From assembly GCA_002786065.1 (NCBI GenBank), contig NHNY01000006.1:558001-622000 (forward strand): a stretch of DNA of 64,000 nucleotides, given 5' to 3'. The stretch is from Microcyclospora pomicola (taxonomy: Eukaryota; Ascomycota; Dothideomycetes; Capnodiales). A model generated the notes under the pieces. It made no database searches. It worked only from the letters and a program-made list of their open reading frames with translations, and was not told the DNA's origin. The position numbers were made by a program, and so were the translations under genes. Every line of letters begins with the position of its first letter. The stretch's first letter is position 1. Of the stretch, positions 31,036-42,727 are shown in pieces.

Positions 31036-33270
31036 ATGACTTCCAATATCTTTGCGCTCCCCGAAGAGCTTCTCTTCCTCTGGCATACCCACCGCAATGA
31101 AGTCATCCTCGCCGCCAGCATTCTATTCGCTGTTGTGCGATTGACGATCCATTGGCGGAAGAGGCGAGCAACTCCGAACTCTCCAGCACTCAAGCTTGAG
31201 GAGGAGAAGAAGGCATTGATCGAGCAACGAAGAGTAGAGATCGATCACTATGAACCTCTACCCTCGCCCAAACCACGACCAAAGCTCGCCCCGAAACGAG
31301 TAACCGGTAGCAAGCGCCTGAAGTCTCGCACAGCAGACAGTCCCATTGACACAGTTCAGCCCATCATTTTCTACTACACTTTGGGCGGATCTACCAAGGC
31401 TCATGCCGAGACTCTGGCCCACGGGTTGTCCAATGGTGCTCACGCTCAACAACCACTACTCCACGACCTCACCGAGATCGACTACGATGATTTCTTCATA
31501 ACCGCTCCGAAGTATCCGCCCAACGTTGCGGTCGTCTATCTCCTGCTCATCCCGTCGTACAACATCGACACGGAGCTATCCAATTTCATGTCCCACCTAG
31601 AAGAGACGCATCATGATTTCCGAATCGATACTGCACCATTGAGAGGGATTGCGGGATACTGTGTATTTGGCATTGGGGACAGACAAGAATGGCCGACCGA
31701 GGAGTTGGGCTATTGTGCTCAGGCAATCGAGGTCGATCGTTGGATGGCACGGCTAACAGCGAGGAAGAGGGCATTCCCGTTGGGCATGGGCGATGCGAAA
31801 GGAGATCTGGAAAATAGGATGAAAGAGTGGCAGCAGGGGGTGGAAAGTGTAATCAGGGATGTGTCGGAGGGAAAAGGGCTTGGAGATGGGGTGCCGGGTA
31901 GTGGAGAGGCGCTTGAAAGTGGCGATGAGGATGTTGAATCGGGCGATGAGACCACAAGACCAAGACGATCAAAAGCGCAACGGCAAGGTACCTCAGATCT
32001 TGAGGACATGAAAGTACCAATTCCAGTCGACTTCACCACTTCAGGTCGAACGGCTCCAGCATCACAAGCACCCAAATTGATGGTTCCTGTGACGTCCCCG
32101 ACATACACTTCCCTCACCAAGCAAGGCTACACGATTGTTGGCTCTCACTCGGGCGTCAAAATATGTCGCTGGACGAAGTCCGCGCTACGAGGACGTGGCT
32201 CCTGCTATAAATACAGCTTCTATGGCATCTCCTCGCACCTTTGTATGGAAGCCACCCCTTCATTATCCTGCAGCAACAAATGCGTGTTTTGCTGGCGACA
32301 CGGCACTAATCCAGTCGGCACGACGTGGCGATGGGAGGTCGACCCGCCCGAGCTTGTCTTTGACGGTATGAAAGCCGGACATTACAAGAAAATCAAGATG
32401 ATGAAAGGTGTGCCAGGCGTGCGCGCCGAGAGATTCCAAGAAGCAATGCGCATCCGGCATTGTGCGCTGAGTCTGGTGGGCGAGCCGATCTTCTACCCTC
32501 ACATTAACGAGCTGCTCGCCATGCTGCACCGCGAGCACATCTCGAGCTTCCTCGTGTGCAACGCGCAACATCCGGACCAACTCGCCACTCTCGGCCCCGT
32601 AACACAACTCTACGTCTCCATCGACGCCTCAGACAAGGAGACGCTACGAAAAATCGACCGTCCGTTACATCGCGACTTCTGGGACCGCTTCATCCGGTGC
32701 ATGGACATCCTGCGCGAGAAACGCTTCACTCACCGCACCGTCTTCCGTCTGACGCTCGTCAAAGGCTTCAACATCGACGCCGAAGCCGAAGGCTACGCCG
32801 CCCTCGTCGCCCGCGCGCTCCCGGCCTTCATCGAAGTCAAAGGCGTCACGTACTGCGGCACCTCGACCGCCGCCGGCGCCGGTCTCAGCATGCAGAACGT
32901 GCCCTTTTACGAAGAAGTCCAGGCCTTCGTGCTGGCGCTGGAGAAGTCGCTGCTCGCCCGCGGCCTCGACTACGGCCTCGCCGCCGAGCACGCCCACAGC
33001 TGCTGCATCCTGCTCGCCGACCGCGCCCGCTTCTTCCGCCCCAGCGCGCAGCACGCCGGCGCCAAGCGCTGGCACACCCTGATCGACTACCGCCAGTTCT
33101 TCGCCTGTCTTGAAAGCGGGCGCCCCTTCATGCCGGAGGACTACATCGGCGCCCCGACGCAAGAATGGGCGTTGTGGGGCAATGGAGGCTTCGATCCGCG
33201 CGACGAGCGGGTGGACCGCAAGGGGCGGCCGAAGGAGGTCGAGCCCGTGAAGCGCGTGGTGGAGATCTGA
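31036..33270 (+). CDS. TYW1: tRNA 4-demethylwyosine synthase (wybutosine pathway)
   Basis: Builds the tricyclic base at position 37 of tRNA-Phe, using pyruvate and S-adenosylmethionine on N1-methylguanosine. One exon, 744 aa. A membrane segment NEVILAASILFAVVRLTIHW lies at about residues 20-40, as in fungal Tyw1, which is ER-anchored. The flavodoxin domain (about 110-260) shows IIFYYTLGGSTKAHAETLA for FMN binding and a later GYCVFGIGD strand. A disordered acidic linker follows. The radical-SAM domain carries CSNKCVFC with Cys 412, 416 and 419 for the iron-sulfur cluster, SLVGEPIFYPHI and the C-terminal wyosine-base block EVKGVTYCGTS. Length and domain order match the family. GC at third codon positions rises sharply in the last third. 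Confidence 0.96.
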   Translation: MTSNIFALPEELLFLWHTHRNEVILAASILFAVVRLTIHWRKRRATPNSPALKLEEEKKALIEQRRVEIDHYEPLPSPKPRPKLAPKRVTGSKRLKSRTADSPIDTVQPIIFYYTLGGSTKAHAETLAHGLSNGAHAQQPLLHDLTEIDYDDFFITAPKYPPNVAVVYLLLIPSYNIDTELSNFMSHLEETHHDFRIDTAPLRGIAGYCVFGIGDRQEWPTEELGYCAQAIEVDRWMARLTARKRAFPLGMGDAKGDLENRMKEWQQGVESVIRDVSEGKGLGDGVPGSGEALESGDEDVESGDETTRPRRSKAQRQGTSDLEDMKVPIPVDFTTSGRTAPASQAPKLMVPVTSPTYTSLTKQGYTIVGSHSGVKICRWTKSALRGRGSCYKYSFYGISSHLCMEATPSLSCSNKCVFCWRHGTNPVGTTWRWEVDPPELVFDGMKAGHYKKIKMMKGVPGVRAERFQEAMRIRHCALSLVGEPIFYPHINELLAMLHREHISSFLVCNAQHPDQLATLGPVTQLYVSIDASDKETLRKIDRPLHRDFWDRFIRCMDILREKRFTHRTVFRLTLVKGFNIDAEAEGYAALVARALPAFIEVKGVTYCGTSTAAGAGLSMQNVPFYEEVQAFVLALEKSLLARGLDYGLAAEHAHSCCILLADRARFFRPSAQHAGAKRWHTLIDYRQFFACLESGRPFMPEDYIGAPTQEWALWGNGGFDPRDERVDRKGRPKEVEPVKRVVEI

Positions 33271-33816
33271 GGGACATAGTCGAGGCTGTATATCTCTTCA
33301 CAAATCCCTCTACCCCAAGGTGACCCAATAGTCTTGTCATTCCCCCTTCCGTACATATCACGTCGCCAATGGGACTCAGGACGCGTGACGTACATACAAA
33401 GTCCCCCCGTGCCATCCCGTCACAGCTCGTCTATACCCGTCAACACCAAACGAAAACAAGCCACTATTCGACGCAGAGAGACGAAGACGGACATGACAGA
33501 ATAGAGGATGGAAGATGAATTAGGACAGGGGCGAGGAGGGAGGTAGGTCCCCACGCATCGTGACGTGAGAATCCAACATAGACAAACCCGGCAAACTGGG
33601 TACCCAAGACCTGAACTTGTGAACATGCTGCACCCAACGTAGAAACCGTGCGCGAGCAAGAATATTTGTGATTTTGTGTCGTAACATACATGATATCATG
33701 TCAATACATGACAAGTAGAATCCTCCACATACATACATACTGCCACCTTCATACAATTTGCTTCTTCATCGTCATGATCATCATCACATCCTCTTACCCT
33801 CAATCTGCAACACACT
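33271..33816. other. Convergent 3' region TYW1 / aldehyde dehydrogenase
   Basis: 546 bases with the two 3' ends. No gene recognised. Confidence 0.5.
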
Positions 33817-35442
33817 CTAACCGAACAGGGCATCGCCCAACCGTATCGAGACGGTCTTGGTCTGGAGGTAGTTGTCGAGGGCGGCCTCGCCGAGCTCGCG
33901 GCCGAGGCCAGACTCCTTGTAGCCGCCAAAGGGCATCTGGTGGTGCAGGGTGTTGTAGGTGTTGACCCAGACGGTGCCGGCCTTGAGGGCGTTGGAGACC
34001 TCGATGGCGGTGTTGAGGTTCTTGGTGTGGACGGCGGCGGCGAGGCCGTAGGTGGTGGCGTTGCCCAGGCGGATCACCTCCTCCTTGGTCTTGAACTTGG
34101 CGATGGAGCACACGGGGCCGAAGATCTCCTCCTGCACGATCTTCATGTCCTCGGTCACGTTGGAGAAGATGGTCGGCTCGATGAAGTAGCCCTTGTCGCC
34201 CTTGCGCTCGCCGCCGATCTCGACCTTGGCGCCGGCTTCTTTGCCTTCTTTGATGTAGCTGTGACACTGATGTTAGATGAGGTCTTATGTTGTGTGGTAG
34301 CAAACTTACTTCATGATACGGTCAAATTGCACCTGTGAGACCTGAGGACCCTGGAAGGTGTCCTTGGCGAAGGGGTCACCGACCACGTTCTTCTGTGCGC
34401 GCTCCTTGAATCGCTGCACGAACTTGTCGTAGATCGACTCCTGCACGTAGATACGCGAACCGGCACAGCAGCATTGGCCGTGGTTGAAGAAGATGCCGAA
34501 GTTGACCCAGGAGATGGCGTTGTCGATGTCGGCGTCCTCGAAGACGATGTTGGGCGACTTGCCACCGAGCTCGAGGGTGACCTTCTTGAGGTTGGAGCCG
34601 GCGGCGGCCTTCATGATTTGACGACCAACGACGGTGGAACCGGTGAACGCGACCTTGTCAACGTCCATGTGCGAGGCGATGGCCGCACCGGCGACCTTGC
34701 CGAAACCAGAGATGACGTTCACGACACCTGGAGGGAAGCCGGCCTCCTTGATGAGGGTGGCGGCGACGAGCGCACCGAGCGGAGTCTGCTCGGCGCTCTT
34801 GAGCACCACAGTGTTACCGCAAGCCACAGCTGGGCCGATCTTCCATGCCCACATGAGCAGGGGGAAGTTCCAGGGAATGATCTGACCGCAGACGCCAATG
34901 GCCTCCTTGCGGATGTAGTTGAAGGTGTCCGGGGTAGTATCGACGACCTTGCCGTGGATCTTGTCGGCCCAGCCTCCGTAGTAGCGCAGGCAGCCGGCGC
35001 TCATGCTGATGTCGACCTTGGCCATGGACAAGGCCTTGCCGTTGTCGAGCGACTCGACCGAGGCGAGCAACTCCAGGTTCTTCTCGAAGAGGTCGGCCAG
35101 CTTGACGAGCAGCTTTCCACGGCCCTCGGGTGTCTCTTTTTTCCATGGGCCCTCGAAGGCCTTGCGGGCGGCGGTTACGGCGATGTCGACATCCTTCTCG
35201 GACGCCTCGTGGACGGAGGTGATGACGGACTCGTCGGAGGGGTTGATGACCTCGAAGGTGCGGCCGTCGACGCCGGGGACGAACTCGTTGTTGATGAAGC
35301 TGTAGGGATGAGCGGGTCAGTTTCGAGTGGTGGGGAGGGGGGTGCAGGAGGAGTAGGCGGGTTTGCGGGGAGAGACATACAGGCCGGTGGGCTGGGTGTA
35401 CTTTCCACCGCTGGGGGTGCTGAGCTCGACGGAGACGGACAT
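33817..35442 (-). CDS. Aldehyde dehydrogenase, NAD(P)+-dependent
   Basis: Oxidises aldehydes (typically acetaldehyde) to acids; the closest group is fungal AldA-type cytosolic/mitochondrial ALDH. Exons 35442-35381, 35299-34310 and 34258-33817, introns 81 and 51 nt, give 497 aa, the standard size. The NAD site is FTGSTVVGR; the general base is in LELGGKSPN; the catalytic Cys is residue 298 in [16 protein letters not shown] and [15 protein letters not shown] are the C-terminal family blocks. There is no mitochondrial leader: the N-terminus [13 protein letters not shown] suggests a cytosolic form. Third codon positions are strongly G/C, and the 5' leader is pyrimidine-rich on the coding strand, both typical of a highly expressed gene. 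The strong bias produces a long open antisense frame, which I reject. Confidence 0.95.
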
Positions 35443-35545
35443 GATGGGTGGGATTGATTAAGAGGATATAATGGGAGAGGTAGTGTGTAGAGAAGGAGGA
35501 AGAAGAAACAGGAATGGAGAGGTGGTGGTCAAAGAAGAGAGAGTA
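35443..35545 (-). promoter_or_regulatory. Pyrimidine-rich 5' leader of the aldehyde dehydrogenase gene
   Basis: On the coding (minus) strand the ~100 bases before the ATG are largely C and T, with TCTCTCTTCTTT-type runs, a usual feature of strongly expressed fungal genes at the transcription start. Confidence 0.5.
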
Positions 35546-36789
35546 CGTACCTCAGTTAGGTAATTGTGGGGAGGGGGCAAAAGGTGGAGAGAGGCAAAGA
35601 GGCGGTTCATGCAGTTGATGGAGGGGTCGAGTATTGAATGCACTGTCCGATCTCTACTATGACATACAAACAACATACACCATCATAACCGTGATGGAAG
35701 TCTCGTCTTTCCTAACCATCGATCTCCCCGCAATACATCCGACCAACGTCCTTCCATCCATCCCTCCACCAGCCATCCTCCACCTCTCGTCCACTACATC
35801 GTTCGCATCTACGGAACCTCCAAAACTCCATATCCTGTGTTTCCCTCAGAATCCCGACTCCTCCGCTCATTCCCAACTGACCAAAGACAACGACGACTGC
35901 TAACCAACAATCCCCCGCTCCGGCCATCTGGATGGAACGCATTACCTCGTCTCATCCAGCTATACCACACGACAAGCTAGGTACAGTACAGTACTATCCA
36001 TCCTACAACGCAGCAAGGGTCTCGACTCGCGCTGTGAATGGCTCTCGGCGACATGGCAGTAGCTGCATGGTGTGGGATTCCTGTCGAACGGAAGGCGAAC
36101 CTTAAGATGGAGCGAACCCCGCTCGCTGATGTTTAGGGAGGGATGATATCGGCGGGGTAAGTCTACAGTACCTTGGCGACTGCACTGTGCTGTATCCGCT
36201 CCGGCTAGAACGGATTGATGCGTCCATAAAGTAGTAGGATACTAATAATGCAATCCGGCTGTTAAGTCCGTAACGCAGAATCGGTACATCGATTGCCCGA
36301 GTGTGAGGACTGTGGTACCTTATGTACGTACGGGCGAGCTTGGCATTGGCGGCGTCACGGCATGATCACGATGTATGGACTGACCCTGCTTCGGTACAAG
36401 CATGCATGGTGGGTAGGTTCTTTGGGGCATCTACCTATGTCAAGGGATATAGAGGGGACGATGGAGTGCGACACATCTTCTTATCAAGCAACGCAAAACA
36501 TATGTTGACAAGACAAATGAAATGGACCTCATGCTTCAAAAGGGAGGCCGTCGAGTGAGACATTCCGAGGGATGCTTGCAAGCCCTCTCATGACCTCTTC
36601 GTCAGGATTTCAGTATGAATTTCATTATATGACCATGCCTTCGACTCGCTCAGTCCTAGTCTCAGTCTGGAATCTTACGCCCTATTGCCCACCACGAAAC
36701 CAACACTGCCACAATAGAAAGACAGAGTAGAAGAGCTCTCAACGACCGTCGCGTGCCGAGCATCAGAAACACCCCAATCCGCCACATCT
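35546..36789. other. Intergenic region aldehyde dehydrogenase / YRA1
   Basis: 1.2 kb with the remaining ALDH promoter and the YRA1 3' end. No gene recognised. Confidence 0.5.
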
Positions 36790-38374
36790 CTACAACACCT
36801 CGTCCTCCATGCCAGTGTCACCACCACTGGTCACAGCCGGCTGCGCTCCGTTAGTCGTCACCACAGTAGTCGCTGCCACACCGTTGGCCTCTCCTCCGAA
36901 GTAGTCTTGCATCTCTGCGTCCAACTCCTCCGCCGTCTTTGCCTTGGGTCGTCCAGCTCGGCCAGACTTCTTCTTGTTCTTTCCACCCTTGGCAGCGTCA
37001 TTCGTTGCGGCGTCCTTAGCGGTGGCAGCCTTGCCGTTGGTCTTGGCGGCCGCACCCTTGGTGTTCTCCTTGGCAGCGTTCTTTGGTTTGCTACAAACAC
37101 CATCAGTAACCGTGTTCAACGTCAACAACGACAGTTCAACTTACGCAATGCGGTCTTGGAGTGGCTTGGCGGCAGCAACTGATCCGCCAACAAGCTCGAT
37201 CTGATAGTTGGTCAGCAATAATTCTTGTGGAAGCAAATTGATCGTTGGACGCACCCTCATAGCCCGGTTGTCGACCTTGACACCGTGGTACTGCTTCTGT
37301 GCCTGGGCAGCGCCAGTGGGGGTGCTGAAAGTCACGGTGGCCTCACCGCGGCTGCGTCCATTGGGTCCGTAAGAGAGCAGCACTTTTCTGCAGTTGCCAA
37401 TCGCCTTGGCAAAGAATTCCTGAATGCAGTGTCAGTCCGAGTCTGGTGATAAATGTTCATGATCCTTCGAGATAGAAGCGCGCGATTCCCGGTCGTTTCC
37501 GTCTCGACATCATTCGACCAACGACATCAGTAGGTGCAGTGAGCAAGCAGCAGCAGCAACAACAACGGGAAGAGGCATTGGCGTCGGCATTCATGCAACA
37601 GCTGGGGGTGCACCACCACCGCAACAGCTTCGATCGCGTAATCAATGGTCCATCTTGTGTATCGTATATCGTATAAGTGAGCCACGCCTGCAGAAAGCGT
37701 TGTGTTTCATCCATCACCGTATTGGGTGTCAACCGCGGGTAGGGAGCTTTCAACAGTCGCGCGCCTCAAATGGCCTGTCACGTGCCTGCTCCTGTGTGCT
37801 GCGTACTGTGCTCACTGACAGCCCAATCAACCAAGTAGGCAACATTCGCGCTTCGCATCAAGCAATGCCCACAAGGGGCGCGAGAGCGTACGAGCAGCGT
37901 CAGAGTAGACAACAGCACTGCCAAGCCATGCCAGGTATGCTCCGTGCTCTGCACCAAGTACTTGCCAGCCATACTCGTGAGACTCTGCTATGCTTCGAAA
38001 CCTTTCGCATGCTACTTCCATCTCCGAAGGATCGCGGCAGAAGAGATTGCAATCGAAATGAGGAACCAGATAAACTATTGGTTGATCTATGATGATCAAC
38101 GTACCTTGATGGTGCCTTCCGAGATATCATCTGGGAGGTTGCTGACCATGATCTTGCTATCACCGCGTGCTGGCGCACCGACGGCTGGAGCCTTGGGAGC
38201 GCTTTTCGGAGCGCGCGCGTTCTTCTGCACGCCTCCGGTTGGAGCGGCGACGGCGGCCTTGGTGCGAGAGGCTGCACTGCGGGCAGGGCGGCCGCCCTTA
38301 CCGCCGCGCTTTGCGTTGGTGGTCTTGCGGTCAGACATGATGGCGTCAAGAGACTGGTCGAGTTTTCCGGACAT
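36790..38374 (-). CDS. YRA1: mRNA export adaptor of the REF/ALY family (Yra1/Mlo3)
   Basis: RNA-binding TREX subunit that hands mRNA to the Mex67 export receptor. Exons 38374-38105, 37419-37145 and 37090-36790 give 281 aa. The N-terminus MSGKLDQSLDAIMSDRK matches the conserved REF-N motif that contacts Sub2. A basic Ala/Gly/Lys linker follows. The RRM spans about residues 75-155 (KIMVSNLPDD as RNP2-like strand, RSRGEATVTF as RNP1-like strand). The C-terminus is Lys/Ala-rich and ends with LDAEMQDYF at 238-246, the second Sub2-binding (FoP-type) motif. Intron 1 is 685 nt, over ten times the local norm, and sits inside the RRM after codon 90, much as the long autoregulatory intron of yeast YRA1 does. 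Intron 2 is 54 nt. Confidence 0.93.
37420..38104 (-). promoter_or_regulatory. Long (685 nt) first intron of YRA1, candidate autoregulatory element
   Basis: The donor GTACGT follows codon 90; the acceptor is ATTCAG with a CTGAC branch site about 15 nt upstream. Frames inside are short and stopped. Yeast YRA1 also has one exceptionally long intron at an equivalent place, used for negative feedback by inefficient splicing and export/decay of the pre-mRNA. Conservation of length and position here suggests the same use; that is inference. Confidence 0.6.
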
Positions 38375-40745
38375 CTTGATCAGAAGGTGAGTTTGTGTTG
38401 GTGGTGCGGTCGAGGGTGGGCGTGGTGAGTTTGAAGGTCAAGTGGCTTGACTGATCTGGTCAGGGTGGTGGATGATGCTGATATTGGGCAGCTCGAAGGG
38501 TTGACAAGTGGTTTCGAGAGTTGCGGTGACTGTCGAGATGATGGCTGATTTTAATCGTCGAAAAGAGGTTGAAAGAGGTGCGTCGGTCTCGTCGCGTGAG
38601 CGAGGCTGGCGGACACGGGCGCAGGTTCGTGTAAAGAAGGCTGAATTGAAGAGAAGCCGACGCAAGCTGATGCTGGTCGAAAGTGCAGAAATTGACGGAT
38701 GTTGTTTTGCTCTGATTGCGATGAGCAGTGGTGGTGGTGATGGTGATGAAGAGGTCGAGGACGCGCTGAGGAGTGTGAAGTGGTTATCAGCGCGAGGAGA
38801 GAGCAGCTTGCACCAGGCAACGCTCTTAGCGTGAACGGCAGACTGAACCTCACGTGCTCAGCCACTACTGAACCACCTCACTGCATAACCCTAATGCATA
38901 CCTCATGTACTCTGGTGTTGTGAACAAGAACGACGACATTGAAACCCCTTTATGATTGGGGGAAAGCGACTTTGAGTTTGATGCAGCATGAGGCGGTCTT
39001 CTTGAATGAAAGGCACTGCTACCGGTCTTTCGAGGCTAGAGACCATCCAGCGGACAATAGTGTCCCATTGATGTTGTTTGTTTGCTACAGTAACGAGCAC
39101 AGCATCTCGCTTTGTCCATAGACTGACCATACGTGTATATCATACATGATTGGCAGTTATTCACTCACCAAACAGTCAAACAACGATCAAGGTAGGAAGC
39201 GTGTGTTCGTATAGTGAGGTAGCAAACATCCCCAGGCTTTAGGCCGTACTGGCCAGGCATCACCAGTACATCGTACAGAGCCTTGAGAGATGGATAAAGG
39301 CCGACTATACAATATCACAGAGTCAAGTCCAACGATCATTGAAGTGACCTGACAAGATTGAGTGCTGCACGCTATGGTTGAAGTATGGTGAAGTCGTAGC
39401 ATTGGAATCCATTGTTGCTAGGGTTGTTAAATGTCGAAGGGCAGACTTTGTACTGTAAGTGCTGCTAGAGATGACACCGGGTGTCGAATATTGTACCAAT
39501 TCCGATGGAGTCTATCGCACACAGCTCCTAGGTCATCAGAAGGTGCTAGACTAGGTATCTTGGTAACACCATGAGCTTGTGCTGGGGAAGGGACTGCTTG
39601 GTCAGGACATTATTACTATACTCATGATTGAAGAAGAACCCGTCATGTCGACAATTGTTGCGTAACGTTGGCTGATGAGCAGCAGCGTACTGCAGCTTGC
39701 TTGCCGATAAGGTACCCATACATCTACAGTATTCCCCTCGCATTCTCCGTATATCAAAGTATTGGCTTCAACCACATATTCTATGCCTCGTGCTACTATC
39801 GTTGCCGACCCAATGCTCAACACAGAATGTTCTCGCCTCCCCCCAGACATACATCTCCACACCCGATATATTCCTCTACCAAAGTCCACACCTCTCAACC
39901 CATGATCCCCATCCATGGTCTCATAATGCATGACCGGCTCTAGACCCCCCGTTCCCCAGATCTTTCCTCCCATTGGCTGCGCGCACTTCACTCAGCGGCC
40001 CGCGTCTCCGGATCCGCCTATGCCCGCCGCCCACATGCTGCACAACCTCACCCACGAACCATCACGCCGCAGCCCTGCACGCCTCCCTGCCCGGGTAGCC
40101 TGCCGGCATGATAAGGTCGCGAGTCTGTCATATGCTACACATAGATATGTCCTAGCATGCCATGGTTCGCGATTGGCACCTATCGCTTGCGGATACAGTA
40201 CACGATGGGCCATAACCGGGGGGCAAAAATAGCGATCAGCATGGCGATCCTGCGGCTTTTTGGTTGGGCCAGGCAGGGATATGGCGAGGGGATTGGGAGA
40301 CTGCTTGCGGTGATGGGGAGTGTTTAGGTGGGGCGATATCATCGTTGGCGGGGTGGTGGGAGGGTTGAGTGGCGGGATTACGATATATACTCGTGCTGTA
40401 CATGTCTGGCTCGGGTGGGAGGACATCCACGGGTCTGTGGTTCGAGGTCATAAGCCTGTGCTTGTAGATATCTCCCATATATCTTGAGGGTGTCTGCTTC
40501 TCGCATTCTACGTTTGGCTTCAGCTGTCTTCTGCACTGTGTTGCATTCGGTGTTCGCTTCATCCTTGAGTCTGATCCGGGATAGCCAGAGGGTCATACTG
40601 ACATCTTTAATCGGCTGCGGGATATATACCACTTAGAAGAAGCGGGACAGGCTTGAAGAGAGGGAAAATTGAGGACGGCACTGCATATACACATCACTTC
40701 TCCTCTGCTGAAGGCACACGCTCACAATATTGAACCACAAACACG
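38375..40745. other. 2.4-kb intergenic region YRA1 / 40746 gene
   Basis: No recognised gene. On the minus strand 40426-39602 stays open in one frame apart from a single TGA, but the translation has no family features and starts without a good ATG; see the rejected list. Confidence 0.45.
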
Positions 40746-41180
40746 ATGAATACCATCTCGCTCGTCCTGAACGGCCGAACTGCCGCCGACATCGCGCTGC
40801 TCCCCGAGAAGCAACGCTCGAGCATCACCACCATCCACACCCCTCGCCTGATCCGCTCATCAAGCAGCTTCTCGGCACTCAACGGTAGTCCCAAAACCAG
40901 ACCGACCAGACCAACGCACTCGCGACAGGTCTCGCGCGATTCTCCCGGGTGGTACAACACCGATGGCGGCATGACGCTAGACGATTTCGCCAAGCGGCTG
41001 AACACGACCTTGTCACGGATCGAGCAGTGGCAGGGCCGATGCGCACAGAATGTGGTCATGGCACTCATGCGGCCCACGCCCATCGCGCTACTCGTCTTCA
41101 ACCCGATCAGCGTGCTCTTTTATATCCTGATTGTCTGCTGGTGGCTACTGGGAAGCTTCCGTGGACAAGAGGAGGGTTGA
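40746..41180 (+). CDS. Small single-pass (tail-anchored type) membrane protein, unknown function
   Basis: One exon, 144 aa. About 70 N-terminal residues are basic and Ser/Thr/Pro-rich (NGSPKTRPTRPTHSRQVSRD). A short ordered block follows, GGMTLDDFAKRLNTTLSRIEQW, then a strongly hydrophobic segment at about 113-137 (ALLVFNPISVLFYILIVCWW), leaving seven polar residues at the C-terminus. This layout fits a tail-anchored protein exposed to the cytosol. I do not recognise the family. It is convergent with the XAP5 gene; the stops are 84 bp apart. Confidence 0.7.
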   Translation: MNTISLVLNGRTAADIALLPEKQRSSITTIHTPRLIRSSSSFSALNGSPKTRPTRPTHSRQVSRDSPGWYNTDGGMTLDDFAKRLNTTLSRIEQWQGRCAQNVVMALMRPTPIALLVFNPISVLFYILIVCWWLLGSFRGQEEG

Positions 41181-41264
41181 AGACGCTCACAAAGGAGTCT
41201 TTGAGACAAGATTCATTTCGCACACAGGCTGGAAATCTGGGCTTCTCAGTCAAGCCACATCCGC

Positions 41265-42517
41265 TTACCGGGAGAAGAAAAAGGCGTTCCCTAACGCATC
41301 CTTACGAGTACCCTGTGAGTAATCACGATCGGGGTCGAAGTCCTCCCACATGCTGGCGGGATAGATATGCTTGTTGCGCTCGTACCAGCGCCGGTCGACA
41401 ACCTTGGTCAGATCGGGATTATCCTCATATCCTTCTAGGTCCGGTTCTGGGATGGCATTGGCGGCCTGCTGCCTTCGCTGGGCAGCAGTGGATAATGTGG
41501 ATGGGGTCTCTTCTGATCGTGGCTGGTCCGGCGCGTCCAAGTTCTTTGGTAGAAGATGACTAGGAGTTGCGGCTGTTGCTCCGACTGCATATGGAAACAA
41601 AGTGCCGGTATAACCTTGGGAGGCGTTCACGATGAAGTAGTGGAATTCATAGTGCTGTAGATATCGTCAGCTTTAAAAGCATAGTACTGTCGCGACAGAA
41701 AGGACTCACATGTGGAATGATCAGCTCGCCTCGAACTAGCAAGAGATCATCGACACTGATTCGTGCCCAATCTTTCTTGCTCTTGTCTCCTCTCCCAGCC
41801 ATATCCGCTCCAAGCTTTCGCGCTCGCTCCAGAAAGAGCCAGATATGATCACCCTTCTTCATCCGACACACACCTCCGGGGGCGTTGCTCCCATCATAGA
41901 ACACAAACGGCAAGGCAAAGTCCGTTTGCTTGACAGCTTCTTGTAATTGTGTGTACTCCTTCTTCAACTGCTCCTTGAGGTGTGTCTCACGCAGCAATGA
42001 CGCCTTCGTCATAGCCTTCGGCTGGAATGCCACTGCAGCGTTAGGCTTGAGCCGCTTCTTCATGACCACAGTGGAGTCCTCTGAATCTGTCGCTGCGACG
42101 GATCCATCCCGAGTCACTGCTTCAGAGTGGGATTCCGGAGGTCCGGCGAGATTGCTCGTTTCAGTTCCAGTGTCGATCTCATCATCGCCAAATGATAGGA
42201 TTCCTTTCTTCACGGGTTTCTTCCTCTTCTTGAATACAGCTTTGGCGGCCGGGTCACTGCTCTTGTCTAATTAGTGTCTGGCCTACACCTCATGACAGGT
42301 ATTCCACTCACCGTCCATCCGGTGTGTTGGAACCACTAGCGTTCGGCGTCCGCTCAGCTTGTTCAATCGCTTCAGCGCGTCGTTTGCGGAAGTCCGAGAA
42401 CTGCACGAGTCCAACCGTCTGCTCCTTCAGCACATCCTCGGCGGATTGGTTCTGCGCAGTGAATCGCGGAGTCGGGGTGGAGCCTCGCGACGCTTCGTCG
42501 GGGAGTGCGTCTGCCAT
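41265..42517 (-). CDS. XAP5/FAM50 family nuclear protein
   Basis: Conserved nuclear protein of the FAM50A/XAP5 (plant XCT) family, linked in other eukaryotes to the spliceosome and small-RNA or heterochromatin control. Exons 42517-42312, 42256-41710 and 41654-41265, introns 55 and 55 nt, give 380 aa. The N-terminal [11 protein letters not shown] is the typical basic helix; a middle region [20 protein letters not shown] has the family KKxILSF block. The XAP5 domain runs from about residue 165 with [47 protein letters not shown] and, across the second splice site, [17 protein letters not shown]. The end [11 protein letters not shown] is also family-typical. The start is taken at MADALPDE; an upstream in-frame ATG exists. 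It shares a 210-bp divergent promoter with the TPR gene. Confidence 0.94.
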
Positions 42518-42727
42518 TATTTGGCAGCCGGTCGATGTGATGGTGCAAAAGGTAGCAAGTTGCTTGGGTCGCAAGGTAGATGTGTCTGGGTCCATCTTCA
42601 CATGTCAGCGCGGAAACACGCGCTACAGAAGTACATGTAGATCTACATAACCACCTAAGGTATTTTATATCGTACATACATGCACCAGCTTTCGACCTGG
42701 ATATATCACAATATCAGAGGCGTTATA
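42518..42727. promoter_or_regulatory. 210-bp divergent promoter XAP5 / TTC1-like gene
   Basis: Only 210 bases separate the two start codons, so both genes are likely driven from one nucleosome-free region. Confidence 0.6.

Noticed and set aside
32556-33162. Open frames on both strands inside the TYW1 3' third
   Set aside because: Shadow frames produced by high third-position GC in TYW1; Arg-rich or Gly/Ala-rich translations without family features.
34474-35457. 327-codon open frame on the plus strand opposite the aldehyde dehydrogenase
   Set aside because: Mirror of a strongly GC3-biased real gene; composition of Gly/Asp/Val/Glu runs without any motif, and the opposite strand shows every ALDH signature.
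39602-40426. A minus-strand frame open for about 275 codons apart from one TGA near 39992
   Set aside because: No good ATG, no recognisable motif and no conserved-looking segment; could be a decayed gene but cannot be supported.
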